Of a stretch of 28,292 nt of DNA, positions 7,581-15,278 are shown piece after piece. Below the pieces are notes generated by a model that was given only the letters and a program-made list of their open reading frames with translations, had not been told where the DNA came from and did no database searches. How positions within the stretch are numbered: position 1 is the first letter of the stretch; each line of letters starts with the position of its first letter. The translations under genes and the position numbers were made by a program. The DNA is from JAAYCI01 sp031551695 (lineage in GTDB: Bacteria; Bacillota; Clostridia; Oscillospirales; Ruminococcaceae): the NCBI GenBank assembly GCA_031551695.1, contig JAVBNG010000038.1:1-28292 (forward strand), given 5' to 3'.

Positions 7581-7667
7581 ATGTGGAAAACGGCAGTTGC
7601 CGTACGGTTTATGTTCGGGGTTACGGTGGCCATGGAACAAAATGTGCTTGTTCTTGACAATCCATAA
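7581..7667 (+). CDS. Possible 28-residue leader ORF before the export operon
   Basis: Within the long leader an ATG at 7581 opens a 28-codon frame ending TAA at 7665-7667. It encodes a mostly hydrophobic peptide starting MWKTAVAVRFMFG. A small hairpin (ACGGC/GCCGT) lies inside it. No convincing ribosome-binding site precedes it, so it may be chance. It is listed because the ~265-nt leader has no other explanation. Confidence 0.15.
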   Translation: MWKTAVAVRFMFGVTVAMEQNVLVLDNP

Positions 7668-7721
7668 TAAGCGCCGGAATATGCATCGGCGCCATTGAGC
7701 GAAACAGGAGGGGAACGGCCG

Positions 7722-9464
7722 ATGCCGGAGACAGAAGGGAAGCCCAAGGGAGGATTTTTTCGCAAACTGGGCAAATGGGCAAAAAAGCACAAGGTTTTGG
7801 TAATCATTTTGGCGCTGGTTCTGGCAGCGGCCATTTTTTTGGTGTCTTGCATCAGCCGCATGGTGAACGCCGTGGCGAACCTTTCCGCGGCGCCGCAAAC
7901 CTTGACGCTGGAGCGGATGGACCTGGAGCAGATTGTGAGCGGCACCGGCACGCTGCAAAGCAGTGAAAGCCGCGACGTAACAAGCGCGCTGTCGTACAAG
8001 GTTGCCACCATCAACGTGAAGGAAGGCGACTGGGTAGAGAAGGGCGCGGTGCTTGCCACGCTGGACGCCACCGACCTTGACAAGGAAATTGCCGATAAGC
8101 AGAAAAGCATCAACGAGGCGCAGGCGGAGTCTGCCCTTTCCCTGCAGCAAGCCCAGCGCAAGCTGCAGGACGCACAGGACCAGTTGAACATCGACACGGT
8201 GAACGCGCAAAAGGACGTGGACGAGGCGCGGGACGAGCAAGCGCGGGCACACGACATCTACGACCCGCTGTACAATAAGCTGCAGGCTTTGGAGCAGGCC
8301 CTGGCGGACGCGCGGGCAGAACGGGACAGGATCGACGCGGACCCTGACGCGACGGACGAGGACAAAGCCAAGGCCCAGGCGGCCGTGGTGGAGGTGAAAA
8401 ACAAACGCGACGCGAAGCAGGTGGAAGTGGACGCCGCGTGGCCGGCCTGCAACCAGGCGGACCAGGCGCTGCAAGCGGCCGTTGAAAAATACGACAGCAC
8501 CATCCGCCAAGACAACCTGACCATCCAAAGCGCGCAGGACAACATCAATACCCTGACAGTGAAGGATTCGACCTCTGCCCTGAAGACCCAGCTGGACGCC
8601 CTGCTGGACGACCAGAAGGACTGCATCATCTACGCGCCCATTTCCGGCACGGTCACGTCCATCGGCGCGGAGCTTGGCCAAAGCGCGGGCTCTGCGGCCG
8701 CCGCGGCGGTCACGTCCGGCTCCACCACGGGCAGCGCGCTGTTCACCATTGAAAACACCCGCAGCATGGAAATTTCGTCCAGCATCCCGGAATACGACGC
8801 GGTGAACCTGTCTGTTGGTATGCCCGCGGATGTCACCACCGATGCCATTGACGGCAAGGAATGGACCGGTGCCGTGAAAAGTATTTCGCCCAAGGCCACC
8901 GACACCAGCGGCAACTTTACCGTTGTGGTGTCCATCACGTCGGCGGTGGACGACTTGGCCATCGGCATGAGTGGTAAGGTGAACGTGATCACAGAGTCGA
9001 AGGCGGATGTGTTCGCCGTGCCATATGACGCCGTTACCACCGACGCCGCGGGCGGGCAGGTGGTGTACCTGTACGACCCCGCTGCACAGGCGGGTGAAAG
9101 CGGCCGGCCCGCAGGCGATAATGGCCAGCCCACAAACGGCGATAGCCGGCCGGGCGGCGAGATGCCGGCGCTTGGCGGCGACAGTGCATCCGACGGAGGG
9201 AAAGAGGGCGGAAGTCTGCCACAAAGCGCCGCAAGCGGCACAGTGGTTGGTGGCATGCAGGTGAACGCCGACGGCACCGTTACGGCGGCCGCGCCCCAGG
9301 GCACGCCCATCCCGGTGGAAACGGGCATGGAGACGGATTATTATATCGAGATTTCCGGCGATGGCCTGTACGAGGGCATGACGCTGCTGGCCGACCCCGA
9401 AGGCAAAAACGTGGTAACAGACCCCCTGGCGAACATGGGCTTTGTTATGGGCGGGCCGGGGTGA
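7722..9464 (+). CDS. MacA/HlyD-like efflux adaptor (membrane fusion protein)
   Basis: Adaptor subunit of a MacB-type ABC exporter, 580 aa. A basic cytoplasmic start is followed by one transmembrane helix (~24-46). Next comes the first half of the lipoyl-like barrel (VATINVKEGDWVEKGAVLATLD), a long helical hairpin of heptad-rich sequence (~115-290), and the second half (IYAPISGTVTSIGAELGQSAG). Beta-barrel and membrane-proximal domains follow. A Gly/Pro/Ser-rich low-complexity insertion occupies ~455-510. The start ATG has a strong AGGAGGGG site 8 nt upstream; an in-frame TTG at 7695 precedes that site and is rejected. Gram-positive versions lack an outer-membrane partner and often export peptides or drugs. 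The substrate cannot be told from sequence. Confidence 0.88.
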   Translation: MPETEGKPKGGFFRKLGKWAKKHKVLVIILALVLAAAIFLVSCISRMVNAVANLSAAPQTLTLERMDLEQIVSGTGTLQSSESRDVTSALSYKVATINVKEGDWVEKGAVLATLDATDLDKEIADKQKSINEAQAESALSLQQAQRKLQDAQDQLNIDTVNAQKDVDEARDEQARAHDIYDPLYNKLQALEQALADARAERDRIDADPDATDEDKAKAQAAVVEVKNKRDAKQVEVDAAWPACNQADQALQAAVEKYDSTIRQDNLTIQSAQDNINTLTVKDSTSALKTQLDALLDDQKDCIIYAPISGTVTSIGAELGQSAGSAAAAAVTSGSTTGSALFTIENTRSMEISSSIPEYDAVNLSVGMPADVTTDAIDGKEWTGAVKSISPKATDTSGNFTVVVSITSAVDDLAIGMSGKVNVITESKADVFAVPYDAVTTDAAGGQVVYLYDPAAQAGESGRPAGDNGQPTNGDSRPGGEMPALGGDSASDGGKEGGSLPQSAASGTVVGGMQVNADGTVTAAAPQGTPIPVETGMETDYYIEISGDGLYEGMTLLADPEGKNVVTDPLANMGFVMGGPG

Positions 9465-9468
9465 TGAT

Positions 9469-10179
9469 ATGGCGCATTTGATTGAGATGCAGGGCATTAC
9501 CAAACGGTATTTTGAAGGCAAGGAAAATGAGCTGCAGGTGCTTTGCGGCATCGATTTACACGTGGACGCGGGTGAATTTATCTCCATCGTGGGCGAAAGC
9601 GGCAGCGGCAAGTCCACCATCATGAACATCCTCGGAATTTTGGACAAGCCCAGCGACGGCACCTATTTTTTGAACGGCATTGACGTGCGTGAGGAAAGTG
9701 ACAAGGAGTTGTCCCATATCCGAAACCGGGAAATCGGGTTTGTGTTCCAAACCTTTAACCTCATCGGGCGCACCAGCGCCCGGCGCAATGTGGAACTGCC
9801 CATGCTGTACGCAGGGGTGCCCGGCGGCCAGCGCCGCCAGCGCGCCAAAGAGCTGCTGGAAGTGGTGGGCATGGCGGACCGCATGCACCACCAGCCGAAC
9901 GAGCTTTCCGGCGGGCAAAAGCAGCGCGTGGCCATTGCCCGCGCCATGGCCAACGACCCATCTATTATTTTGGCCGACGAGCCCACCGGCGCGCTGGACA
10001 GCCACACGGGCCGCCTGGTGATGGATATTTTTCACGACTTGAACAGGAACCACGGCAAAACGGTCATCCTTATCACCCACAGCCAGGAACTGGCCGAGGA
10101 GACACAGCGCATCATTACCCTGAAGGACGGCCTCATCATCGGCGAGCGCGCCGGCCAGGCAAGGGGGGCGGTTGGATGA
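9469..10179 (+). CDS. MacB/LolD-type ABC transporter ATP-binding protein
   Basis: ATPase subunit (236 aa) of the exporter. It carries Walker A GESGSGKST, signature LSGGQKQRVAIARAMAN, Walker B IILADEPTGALD followed by SHTG, and the H-loop in ILITHSQELAEE. The EPTGALDSHTG segment is typical of the MacB/LolD/FtsE branch, whose members drive mechanotransmission or efflux rather than import. The ATG at 9469 lies 4 nt after the adaptor's stop, with GGGGTGAT as ribosome-binding site. The stop overlaps the permease start by 4 nt (ATGA). A longer in-frame start at 9442 would overlap the upstream gene and lacks family support. Confidence 0.93.
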   Translation: MAHLIEMQGITKRYFEGKENELQVLCGIDLHVDAGEFISIVGESGSGKSTIMNILGILDKPSDGTYFLNGIDVREESDKELSHIRNREIGFVFQTFNLIGRTSARRNVELPMLYAGVPGGQRRQRAKELLEVVGMADRMHHQPNELSGGQKQRVAIARAMANDPSIILADEPTGALDSHTGRLVMDIFHDLNRNHGKTVILITHSQELAEETQRIITLKDGLIIGERAGQARGAVG

Positions 10180-11468
10180 CGATTGTCGAAAATATTTCCC
10201 AGGCGTTTTCCAGCCTGTTTGCCAACAAGATGCGGGCGCTGCTTACCATGCTGGGTATCATCATCGGCATCGGCTCCGTCATCGCCATTATGACGCTGGG
10301 CGACGCGCTGACCGGCTCCGTGAGCGAAAGCATGTCCGGCCTTGGGGCCAACAATATCAGCGTTTCGCTGCAAAGCAAAAAACAGGCCGGCCGCGGCGGC
10401 GGAAACGGCGCCATGCTGGCGGCGATGGGATACGGCAGCGGCGGGCAGATCGATTCGAGCAATTTGATCACCGACGAAATGCTGGACGGTTTGCGCGACG
10501 CTTTTCCGGACGAGATCAAGTATATCAGCATCAGCGATTCCGTGGGCAACGGGCAAACCACGGCGGGCAAAATTTACGCCAACCTTAGCCTGACGGGCGT
10601 GAACGATGATTATGCCGGAGCCAACAGCCTGACGGTGGCCCAGGGACGCTTTTTGAACAGCCACGACCAGGACGGCGTAAAAAAGGTGTGCGTGGTAAGC
10701 GACAAGCTGGTGGCGAATATGTTTGGCAGCGGCGTGGACCCGATTGGCCGGCAGATCACCATCAAGCTGGACAACCACGTGGGCGTGTACACCATTGTGG
10801 GCGTGTATGAGTACAGTGCCAGCGACATGATGGGCGGGCAGACCGCTTCGGACGTGGACCTTTCCACCACGGTGTATATCCCCTTATCCACGGCGAACAA
10901 GGTGACGCGCACGGATGGCTATTCGAACTTTACCATCGTGACCAACACCGGCGTGGACAACGCCGGGTTTGTAGAAGACGCCACCGCTTTTTTTGACAAA
11001 TACTATTCGCGTAACGAAGATTTTGGCGTAAGCATGTTCAGCATGGAGAGCATGTTGGAAACCGTGGAAAGCATGATGAACACCATCGAGATCGCCATCG
11101 CGGCCATCGCGGCCATTTCGCTGCTGGTGGGCGGCATCGGCGTGATGAACATCATGCTGGTGTCCATCACCGAGCGCACCCGCGAAATTGGCACGCGCAA
11201 GGCCATCGGCGCCACAAACGGCGAGATTCGCGTGCAGTTCGTGGTGGAGGCCGTCATCATCTGCCTTGTCGGCGGCGTCATCGGCATCGGGCTGGGCATT
11301 TTGCTCGGCAGCATCGGCGCCGGCCTGATGAACGTGACGGCGGTGCCTTCCGTCAGCACCATTTTGCTGGCCACACTGTTTTCCATGTTCATCGGCGTGT
11401 TCTTCGGCTATTACCCGGCCAACAAGGCGGCGAAGCTGGACCCGATCGACGCGCTAAGGTATGAGTAG
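10176..11468 (+). CDS. MacB-type ABC transporter permease (FtsX domain)
   Basis: Membrane subunit of the same exporter, 430 aa. Helix 1 (~20-42, LLTMLGIIIGIGSVIAIMTL) is followed by a large extracellular MacB core domain (~45-300). The C-terminal FtsX domain has three helices at roughly 305-330, 355-380 and 390-412. The hallmark GGIGVMNIMLVSITERTREIGTRKAIGA is present. The extracellular domain contains a Gly/Arg-rich insert near residues 68-90. Gene order adaptor-ATPase-permease with tiny gaps or overlaps makes a complete MacAB-like unit. Related Gram-positive systems export antimicrobial peptides or toxins; no precursor peptide or immunity gene was seen here. Confidence 0.93.
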   Translation: MTIVENISQAFSSLFANKMRALLTMLGIIIGIGSVIAIMTLGDALTGSVSESMSGLGANNISVSLQSKKQAGRGGGNGAMLAAMGYGSGGQIDSSNLITDEMLDGLRDAFPDEIKYISISDSVGNGQTTAGKIYANLSLTGVNDDYAGANSLTVAQGRFLNSHDQDGVKKVCVVSDKLVANMFGSGVDPIGRQITIKLDNHVGVYTIVGVYEYSASDMMGGQTASDVDLSTTVYIPLSTANKVTRTDGYSNFTIVTNTGVDNAGFVEDATAFFDKYYSRNEDFGVSMFSMESMLETVESMMNTIEIAIAAIAAISLLVGGIGVMNIMLVSITERTREIGTRKAIGATNGEIRVQFVVEAVIICLVGGVIGIGLGILLGSIGAGLMNVTAVPSVSTILLATLFSMFIGVFFGYYPANKAAKLDPIDALRYE

Positions 11469-11483
11469 GCCGGTGCCCGGCCG

Positions 11484-11518
11484 GGCGATATCGCCGCGCA
11501 AAAGATGCTTTGCATCTT
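11484..11518. other. Short hairpins just after the permease gene
   Basis: GGCGATATCGCC (11484-11495) is a perfect palindrome. AAGATGC/GCATCTT (11502-11508 and 11512-11518) forms a 7-bp stem with a TTT triloop. No U-tract follows, so a normal intrinsic terminator is not evident. They may mark the 3' end of the exporter transcript. Confidence 0.45.
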
Positions 11519-11584
11519 CAGCACGGCTCTGGGTGCGCGTGTTTGGCCTGTGCCGTTGATAGTTTGCTGGAACCTGAAAATGAA

Positions 11585-11814
11585 ACGACCGCCCTGCAAT
11601 ATGCAGGGCGGTTAGGATTGTCGAAGAGCGCATGGGCGTGCAGTGGCTGTTGGCGCACAAGCTTATCATCAGCCGCAAGCCGAATCGCATACAACGTTCC
11701 TTTGTTGTATGTGAGGCGGTGCGGAAGGTAGATGAGCGTTGCGCCAACAGACGATGTGCGCGGGCAAACTGTTTTTACAAATTGCGACCGCCCTGCAAAT
11801 CGCAGGGCGGTCGT
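11585..11814. repeat. 230-bp palindromic element with hairpin termini (MITE-like)
   Basis: Both ends carry almost the same ~29-bp sequence in opposite orientation, beginning ACGACCGCCCTGC. Each end is itself a hairpin: 11588-11598 with 11602-11612 (11 bp, 3-nt loop), and 11785-11796 with 11802-11813 (12 bp, 5-nt loop). Inside, CTGTTGGCGCA (from ~11647) is perfectly inverted as TGCGCCAACAG (to ~11751). Further in, CATACAAC is inverted as GTTGTATG. The whole interval can thus fold into one long imperfect hairpin. It lies between convergent genes and has no transposase and no obvious target duplication. It could be a miniature transposable element or a structured RNA. Confidence 0.65.
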
Positions 11815-11837
11815 GTATTGATACCATTGGGCACGCG

Positions 11838-12632
11838 TCAAAAAGCAATCCAATCCCCGGGCTCATACCGTCTGGCCACGGTGACGCTGCAGCCCGGTGA
11901 CAGTTCCCGTCCGCTTTGCTCGAAGGCGGCGCCCACAGCGGTGAGGGCGGCGTCGGGCCGGTTGTTTTCCTCACTCAGGTGCACCAGCACCACGTGGCGG
12001 CAGCCGCCCGCCATCAGCGCCACCACGGCGGCGGCGCTTTCGTCGTTGGAGAGATGGCCCTGTTTTCCGGCAATGCGCTTTTTCAGGTAGGCCGGGTAGG
12101 GGCCGGTTTTCAGCATCACGGGGTCGTAGTTGGCTTCGAGGGCCACCAATGACGCGCCCTGCAAATAGCGGAACACATGCTCGCTCATCATGCCAAGGTC
12201 CGTACACACGGCCATGGCGCTTTCGCCCGCCTGCACGCGAAAGCCGCAGCTGCCTGCGGCGTCGTGGCTGGTGGCAAAGCTCTCGATGACGAAGCCCTCA
12301 TGCTCGAAGGCGCCTTCGTCTGTGGCCACCATGCGGCAGCCGGCGGGCAAAACGTCCATCTGCCATAAATAATCGAGGGTGGCCGATGTGGCAAACACCG
12401 GCACGCCCGTGTGCTTCAAAAAAACGTTCAGGCCCTTGATATGGTCGGAATGCTCGTGGGTGATGAGCACGCCGCAGATATCATCTTTTTGCACGCCCAG
12501 GCGCGCGGCTGAACCCACGATGTTGCGGCAGCTGGCGCCGGCGTCCGCCAAAAGGTAACGGCCGCCCAGGCCGATGAGGGCGGCATTGCCCGACGAGCCG
12601 CTGCACAGCGTGGCAAACCTGGTAGATTCCAC
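11838..12632 (-). CDS. YycJ/WalJ-type metallo-beta-lactamase-fold hydrolase
   Basis: A 264-aa soluble MBL-fold enzyme. The metal-binding motif HEHSDH occupies residues 59-64. The N-terminal CSGSSGNA, the mid-protein FATSHDAAGSCGFR and the C-terminal VLVHLSEENN supply other family positions. This pattern fits the YycJ/WalJ group, linked in Firmicutes to cell-wall/DNA-replication coordination and reported to have 5'-exonuclease-like activity; the role here is inferred from family. The start is GTG, with AAGGAG about 10 nt upstream. It follows murA by 56 nt on the same strand, so the two probably share a transcript. A hairpin end of the 230-bp element lies just past its stop and might help end transcription. 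Confidence 0.88.
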   Translation of the reverse strand: MESTRFATLCSGSSGNAALIGLGGRYLLADAGASCRNIVGSAARLGVQKDDICGVLITHEHSDHIKGLNVFLKHTGVPVFATSATLDYLWQMDVLPAGCRMVATDEGAFEHEGFVIESFATSHDAAGSCGFRVQAGESAMAVCTDLGMMSEHVFRYLQGASLVALEANYDPVMLKTGPYPAYLKKRIAGKQGHLSNDESAAAVVALMAGGCRHVVLVHLSEENNRPDAALTAVGAAFEQSGRELSPGCSVTVARRYEPGDWIAF

Positions 12633-12688
12633 TGGATGGTTGCTCCTTGGCTATGAGGGCGCAGACGCCCTCCATGGAATGCGTTTGA

Positions 12689-13972
12689 TTACAGTGCCGG
12701 GCGCAGCGCGCTTTGTGGCACGCCTATGCGGCGGATCTGTGCGCCGAGGCTTTCGAATTTTTCAATGATGCGCTCGTAGCCGCGCTCGATATGGGCGATT
12801 TCGTCCACTTCACTTACGCCGCGCCCTGCAAGGCCCGCCACCACCATGGCGGCGCCCGCGCGCAGGTCATAGGCGCGCAGCGGCGCCCCCTGCAGCTCCG
12901 GCACGCCCTCGATGACGGCGACGCGGCCGTCCACCTGGATGTTGGCGCCCATGCGGATGAGTTCATCCACATAGCGGAAGCGGTTTTCCCAAATGCCCTC
13001 GGTGATGATGGAGGTGCCCTGGGCGCAGGACAGCATCACGCCCATCAGGGGCTGCATGTCTGTGGGAAAGCCGGGGTGCGGCATGGTTTTGATATTGGTG
13101 GGCAAAATGGGCCCGGTGCGGGTAACGCGCACGGATTCGTCAAATTCGTCCACCGTTGCGCCCGCGCGCACCAGCTTTGCGGTGATGGGCTCCAGGTGCT
13201 TCGGGATGACGTTTTTGACAAGCACGTTGCCCGCCGTTACCGCCGCCGCCACCATGTAGCTGCCGGCCTCAATCTGGTCCGGGATGATGGAATAGGTGGC
13301 GCCGTGCATTTTGGCAACGCCGCGGATTTTGATGACATCCGTGCCCGCGCCGCGCACGTCGGCACCCATGGTGTTTAAGAAGTTTGCCACGTCCACGATG
13401 TGCGGCTCCTTGGCCACGTTTTCCAGCACGGTTTGCCCCTCGGCGCGCACGGCGGCCAGCATGCCGTTGATGGTGGCGCCCACACTCACAGTGTCGAAAA
13501 ACACATGGCAACCGGTCAGGCGGTCGGCCTCGCAGCGCACCATGCCGTACTCGACGGAATCGGTGGCGCCAAGCAGGTTGAAGGCTTTGATGTGCTGGTC
13601 GATGGGGCGTGGGCCAAGGTCGCACCCGCCGGGCATGGCCACGCACGCCGCGCCAAAACGCCCCAGCAGCGAGCCGAGGAAATAATAAGACGCGCGCATC
13701 ATGCGCGAAAGCTCGTCCGGCACGGTGTCTGTGGTGATGTGGCGAACGTCGATCTCAACAGAATTGCGGGTCAGATACCGCACCCCGGCGCCCATTTCGC
13801 TCAATATTTTTAAAGAGGTCTCCACATCGCTGATGGCGGGCAAATTTTCTATAACGCAAACATCCCCGGACAGGATGGTTGCGGGCAGAATTGCCACGGC
13901 GGCGTTTTTGGCCCCGCTTACCGACACCTCGCCGACAAGCGCGTTTCCGCCGTTGATAACAAATTTCTCCAA
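12689..13972 (-). CDS. murA: UDP-N-acetylglucosamine 1-carboxyvinyltransferase MurA
   Basis: Catalyses the first committed step of peptidoglycan synthesis, adding enolpyruvate from phosphoenolpyruvate to UDP-GlcNAc in the cytoplasm. The protein is 427 aa, normal for MurA. Lys22-Asn23 lie in VSGAKNAAVAIL, and the catalytic Cys117 in MPGGCDLGPRP; this Cys is the residue that fosfomycin modifies, so no Asp-type resistance is seen. I chose the TTG at 13972 (giving MEKFVINGG, the usual MurA start) because GAGGAG lies 8 nt before it. A GTG seven codons upstream would contain that site. Transcription probably starts at an extended -10 near 14035. The MBL hydrolase follows in the same direction. Confidence 0.96.
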   Translation of the reverse strand: MEKFVINGGNALVGEVSVSGAKNAAVAILPATILSGDVCVIENLPAISDVETSLKILSEMGAGVRYLTRNSVEIDVRHITTDTVPDELSRMMRASYYFLGSLLGRFGAACVAMPGGCDLGPRPIDQHIKAFNLLGATDSVEYGMVRCEADRLTGCHVFFDTVSVGATINGMLAAVRAEGQTVLENVAKEPHIVDVANFLNTMGADVRGAGTDVIKIRGVAKMHGATYSIIPDQIEAGSYMVAAAVTAGNVLVKNVIPKHLEPITAKLVRAGATVDEFDESVRVTRTGPILPTNIKTMPHPGFPTDMQPLMGVMLSCAQGTSIITEGIWENRFRYVDELIRMGANIQVDGRVAVIEGVPELQGAPLRAYDLRAGAAMVVAGLAGRGVSEVDEIAHIERGYERIIEKFESLGAQIRRIGVPQSALRPAL

Positions 13973-14034
13973 GGCCGATACTCCTCGATCCACATTTTTT
14001 CGTTTAAAAGGCCGGGGTCTCTCACACTTTTTAC

Positions 14035-14043
14035 ATTATAGCA
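14035..14043 (-). promoter_or_regulatory. Extended -10 promoter for murA
   Basis: On the minus strand TGC-TATAAT reads across 14043-14035, a full-consensus -10 with the TGn extension. No good -35 box occurs at 16-18 nt. The predicted start is ~50 nt before the TTG codon. Confidence 0.5.
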
Positions 14044-14183
14044 CTTGGTGCCGCCAAAATAAAGTGACAAAACGGCAAACGGGTCAAATCCTCATTTTGT
14101 ACAACACAACGCCCGGGAACCGGCCAAATACTGCCTAAAATGATGGCAAAAATTTCACATATCAGTGCCTTCTGTCTTGACAT

Positions 14184-14217
14184 AAAAAAGCGGAAAGGAC
14201 GAATAGACGTCCTTTCC
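14184..14217 (-). terminator. Intrinsic terminator of the DUF308 gene
   Basis: GGAAAGGACG (14192-14201) and CGTCCTTTCC (14208-14217) form a perfect 10-bp stem with a 6-nt loop. On the minus strand it is followed by a run of six T (A at 14184-14189). It lies ~30 nt past the DUF308 stop and upstream of the murA promoter, separating the two units. Confidence 0.85.
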
Positions 14218-14245
14218 ACGAAATTGTTGCACCTTGGCCTCGTCT

Positions 14246-14773
14246 TTAGGAAGACGCCTTCATGGAAAAGCCGCTGGTGATGAGGTTTACGCCGCTCATG
14301 ATGACGAAGAAAGCCACCATGTAGCCGATGGTGAACAGGGTGAACGTGGGGTGGAACAGGCAGTAGATGCCGAGGAGGATGATGAGGATGCCCAGGATAA
14401 GAAGCCACACCCACATGGAGCCGTCCGCCAGCTTTTTCAGGTTCACCGCCGCCACAATGCGCAAAATGCCCACAACGACGACGCCCGCGCCGAAGACGTA
14501 AACGATCATGGCGTCGAGGAGGAAATGGGCGTAGGTGTTGAAGCCGAGCAGCAGGCCCAGCGCGAAGGTGACGATGCCGCCGAACAGGTCCCATCCGGTG
14601 ACGGTTTTTTGCTTGCGGTTAAGGAAATAGTTGATGATGAGCGCAAGGCCCACGACCGCGATGATGGCCGCAATGATGATGGACCAGGTTGCAAACGCCG
14701 CACCGGGAACAAACAGGCATGCAATGCCGCCTATCAGAACGATAAAACCCATGATGATGGTGAACACTTTCAT
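14246..14773 (-). CDS. DUF308/HdeD-like membrane protein
   Basis: A 175-aa integral membrane protein with six hydrophobic helices arranged as pairs (about 2-24, 28-48, 62-82, 86-108, 118-138, 143-165). Polar turns such as NRKQKTVTG and NLKKLADGS separate the pairs. This layout and the WxxFGxIVTFALGLLLG-like repeats fit the DUF308/HdeD family, named after an acid-resistance membrane protein of E. coli but mostly uncharacterised. The ATG at 14773 follows a GAAAGGCGG site. It has a near-consensus promoter and its own terminator, so it is monocistronic. Function beyond a membrane role is not known. Confidence 0.85.
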   Translation of the reverse strand: MKVFTIIMGFIVLIGGIACLFVPGAAFATWSIIIAAIIAVVGLALIINYFLNRKQKTVTGWDLFGGIVTFALGLLLGFNTYAHFLLDAMIVYVFGAGVVVVGILRIVAAVNLKKLADGSMWVWLLILGILIILLGIYCLFHPTFTLFTIGYMVAFFVIMSGVNLITSGFSMKASS

Positions 14774-14854
14774 GTTGGAACCGCCTTTCTGCGGAAATAC
14801 TGTTTTGGCCGAGTGCGCGCCTGCGGCGGCCGGTCCGGCCTGTGACCATCTTAC

Positions 14855-14883
14855 ATTATACGTTCCCTGTGTTATGATTTCAA
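14855..14883 (-). promoter_or_regulatory. Promoter of the DUF308 gene
   Basis: On the minus strand TTGAAA (14883-14878), a 17-nt spacer and a perfect TATAAT (14860-14855). The -35 region sits inside an imperfect dyad with outer arms TTATGA and TCATAA, which could be a regulator site. Confidence 0.7.
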
Positions 14884-14995
14884 CATGATTTTGTCATAAA
14901 TTGCAGTTGCGGCGCGGCCGGCATTGCGCATCGCCCTGTTTTGTGGTATCCTGTTTGGGTATTATTCATGGTGGAGTGGGGGCGCTGGGGCAGAC

Positions 14996-15211
14996 ATGGA
15001 AGACATGTTTTTGATTTTTGATATTTTGAGCGTTTTGGCGGGCGTTTTTTTGATCATTGCACCGGAAAAAGCGTATTACATCGGCAAGCCCGCTACCGAG
15101 CGTGAGCAGAAAAAAATGCCGAAAAACTGGCCGGTCATGTCGCGCGTGATAGGCGCCGTGTTCATCGTAATTGGCCTGGTGTTCATCTACATTGAGCGCA
15201 TTAAGCCTTAG
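14996..15211 (+). CDS. Small two-helix membrane protein of unknown function
   Basis: A 71-aa protein with hydrophobic helices at ~3-20 and ~47-66, separated by a polar loop (GKPATEREQKKMPKNW), ending ERIKP. The pattern is reminiscent of small DUF6199-like proteins, but I cannot assign a family firmly. The ATG at 14996 is preceded by GGGG about 5 nt upstream, a weak ribosome-binding site. The reading frame is open upstream to 14924, but that part looks like promoter DNA. A 6-bp stem (AAGCCT/AGGCTT) followed by T residues overlaps the stop and may be a weak terminator before typA. It is divergent from the DUF308 gene. Confidence 0.6.
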   Translation: MEDMFLIFDILSVLAGVFLIIAPEKAYYIGKPATEREQKKMPKNWPVMSRVIGAVFIVIGLVFIYIERIKP

Positions 15212-15278
15212 TTAGGCTTTTGTATAAACGCCGAACGGCGGACGCAAATTTATTAAGAGGTTGGGACCTGGAGAGTTG

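Noticed and set aside
7464..9662. Very long minus-strand open frame (over 700 codons) opposite the exporter adaptor
   Set aside because: It is antisense to a well-supported gene, has composition of a shadow frame (His/Arg/Val-rich), and crosses the promoter and operator. GC-rich codon use on the plus strand suppresses stops on the other strand.
11518..11853. Possible ~110-codon minus-strand gene across the 230-bp element
   Set aside because: It runs through both terminal hairpins, and several frames are open in both directions as expected for a palindrome. No ribosome-binding site or recognised domain.
13296..13330. Fosfomycin-resistant MurA
   Set aside because: The catalytic position is Cys117 in GGCDLGPRP, the sensitive form; there is no Asp replacement.
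12713..13378. 221-codon plus-strand frame inside murA
   Set aside because: It is a shadow of murA, which is certain on the minus strand; its His/Ala-rich composition is typical of antisense frames.
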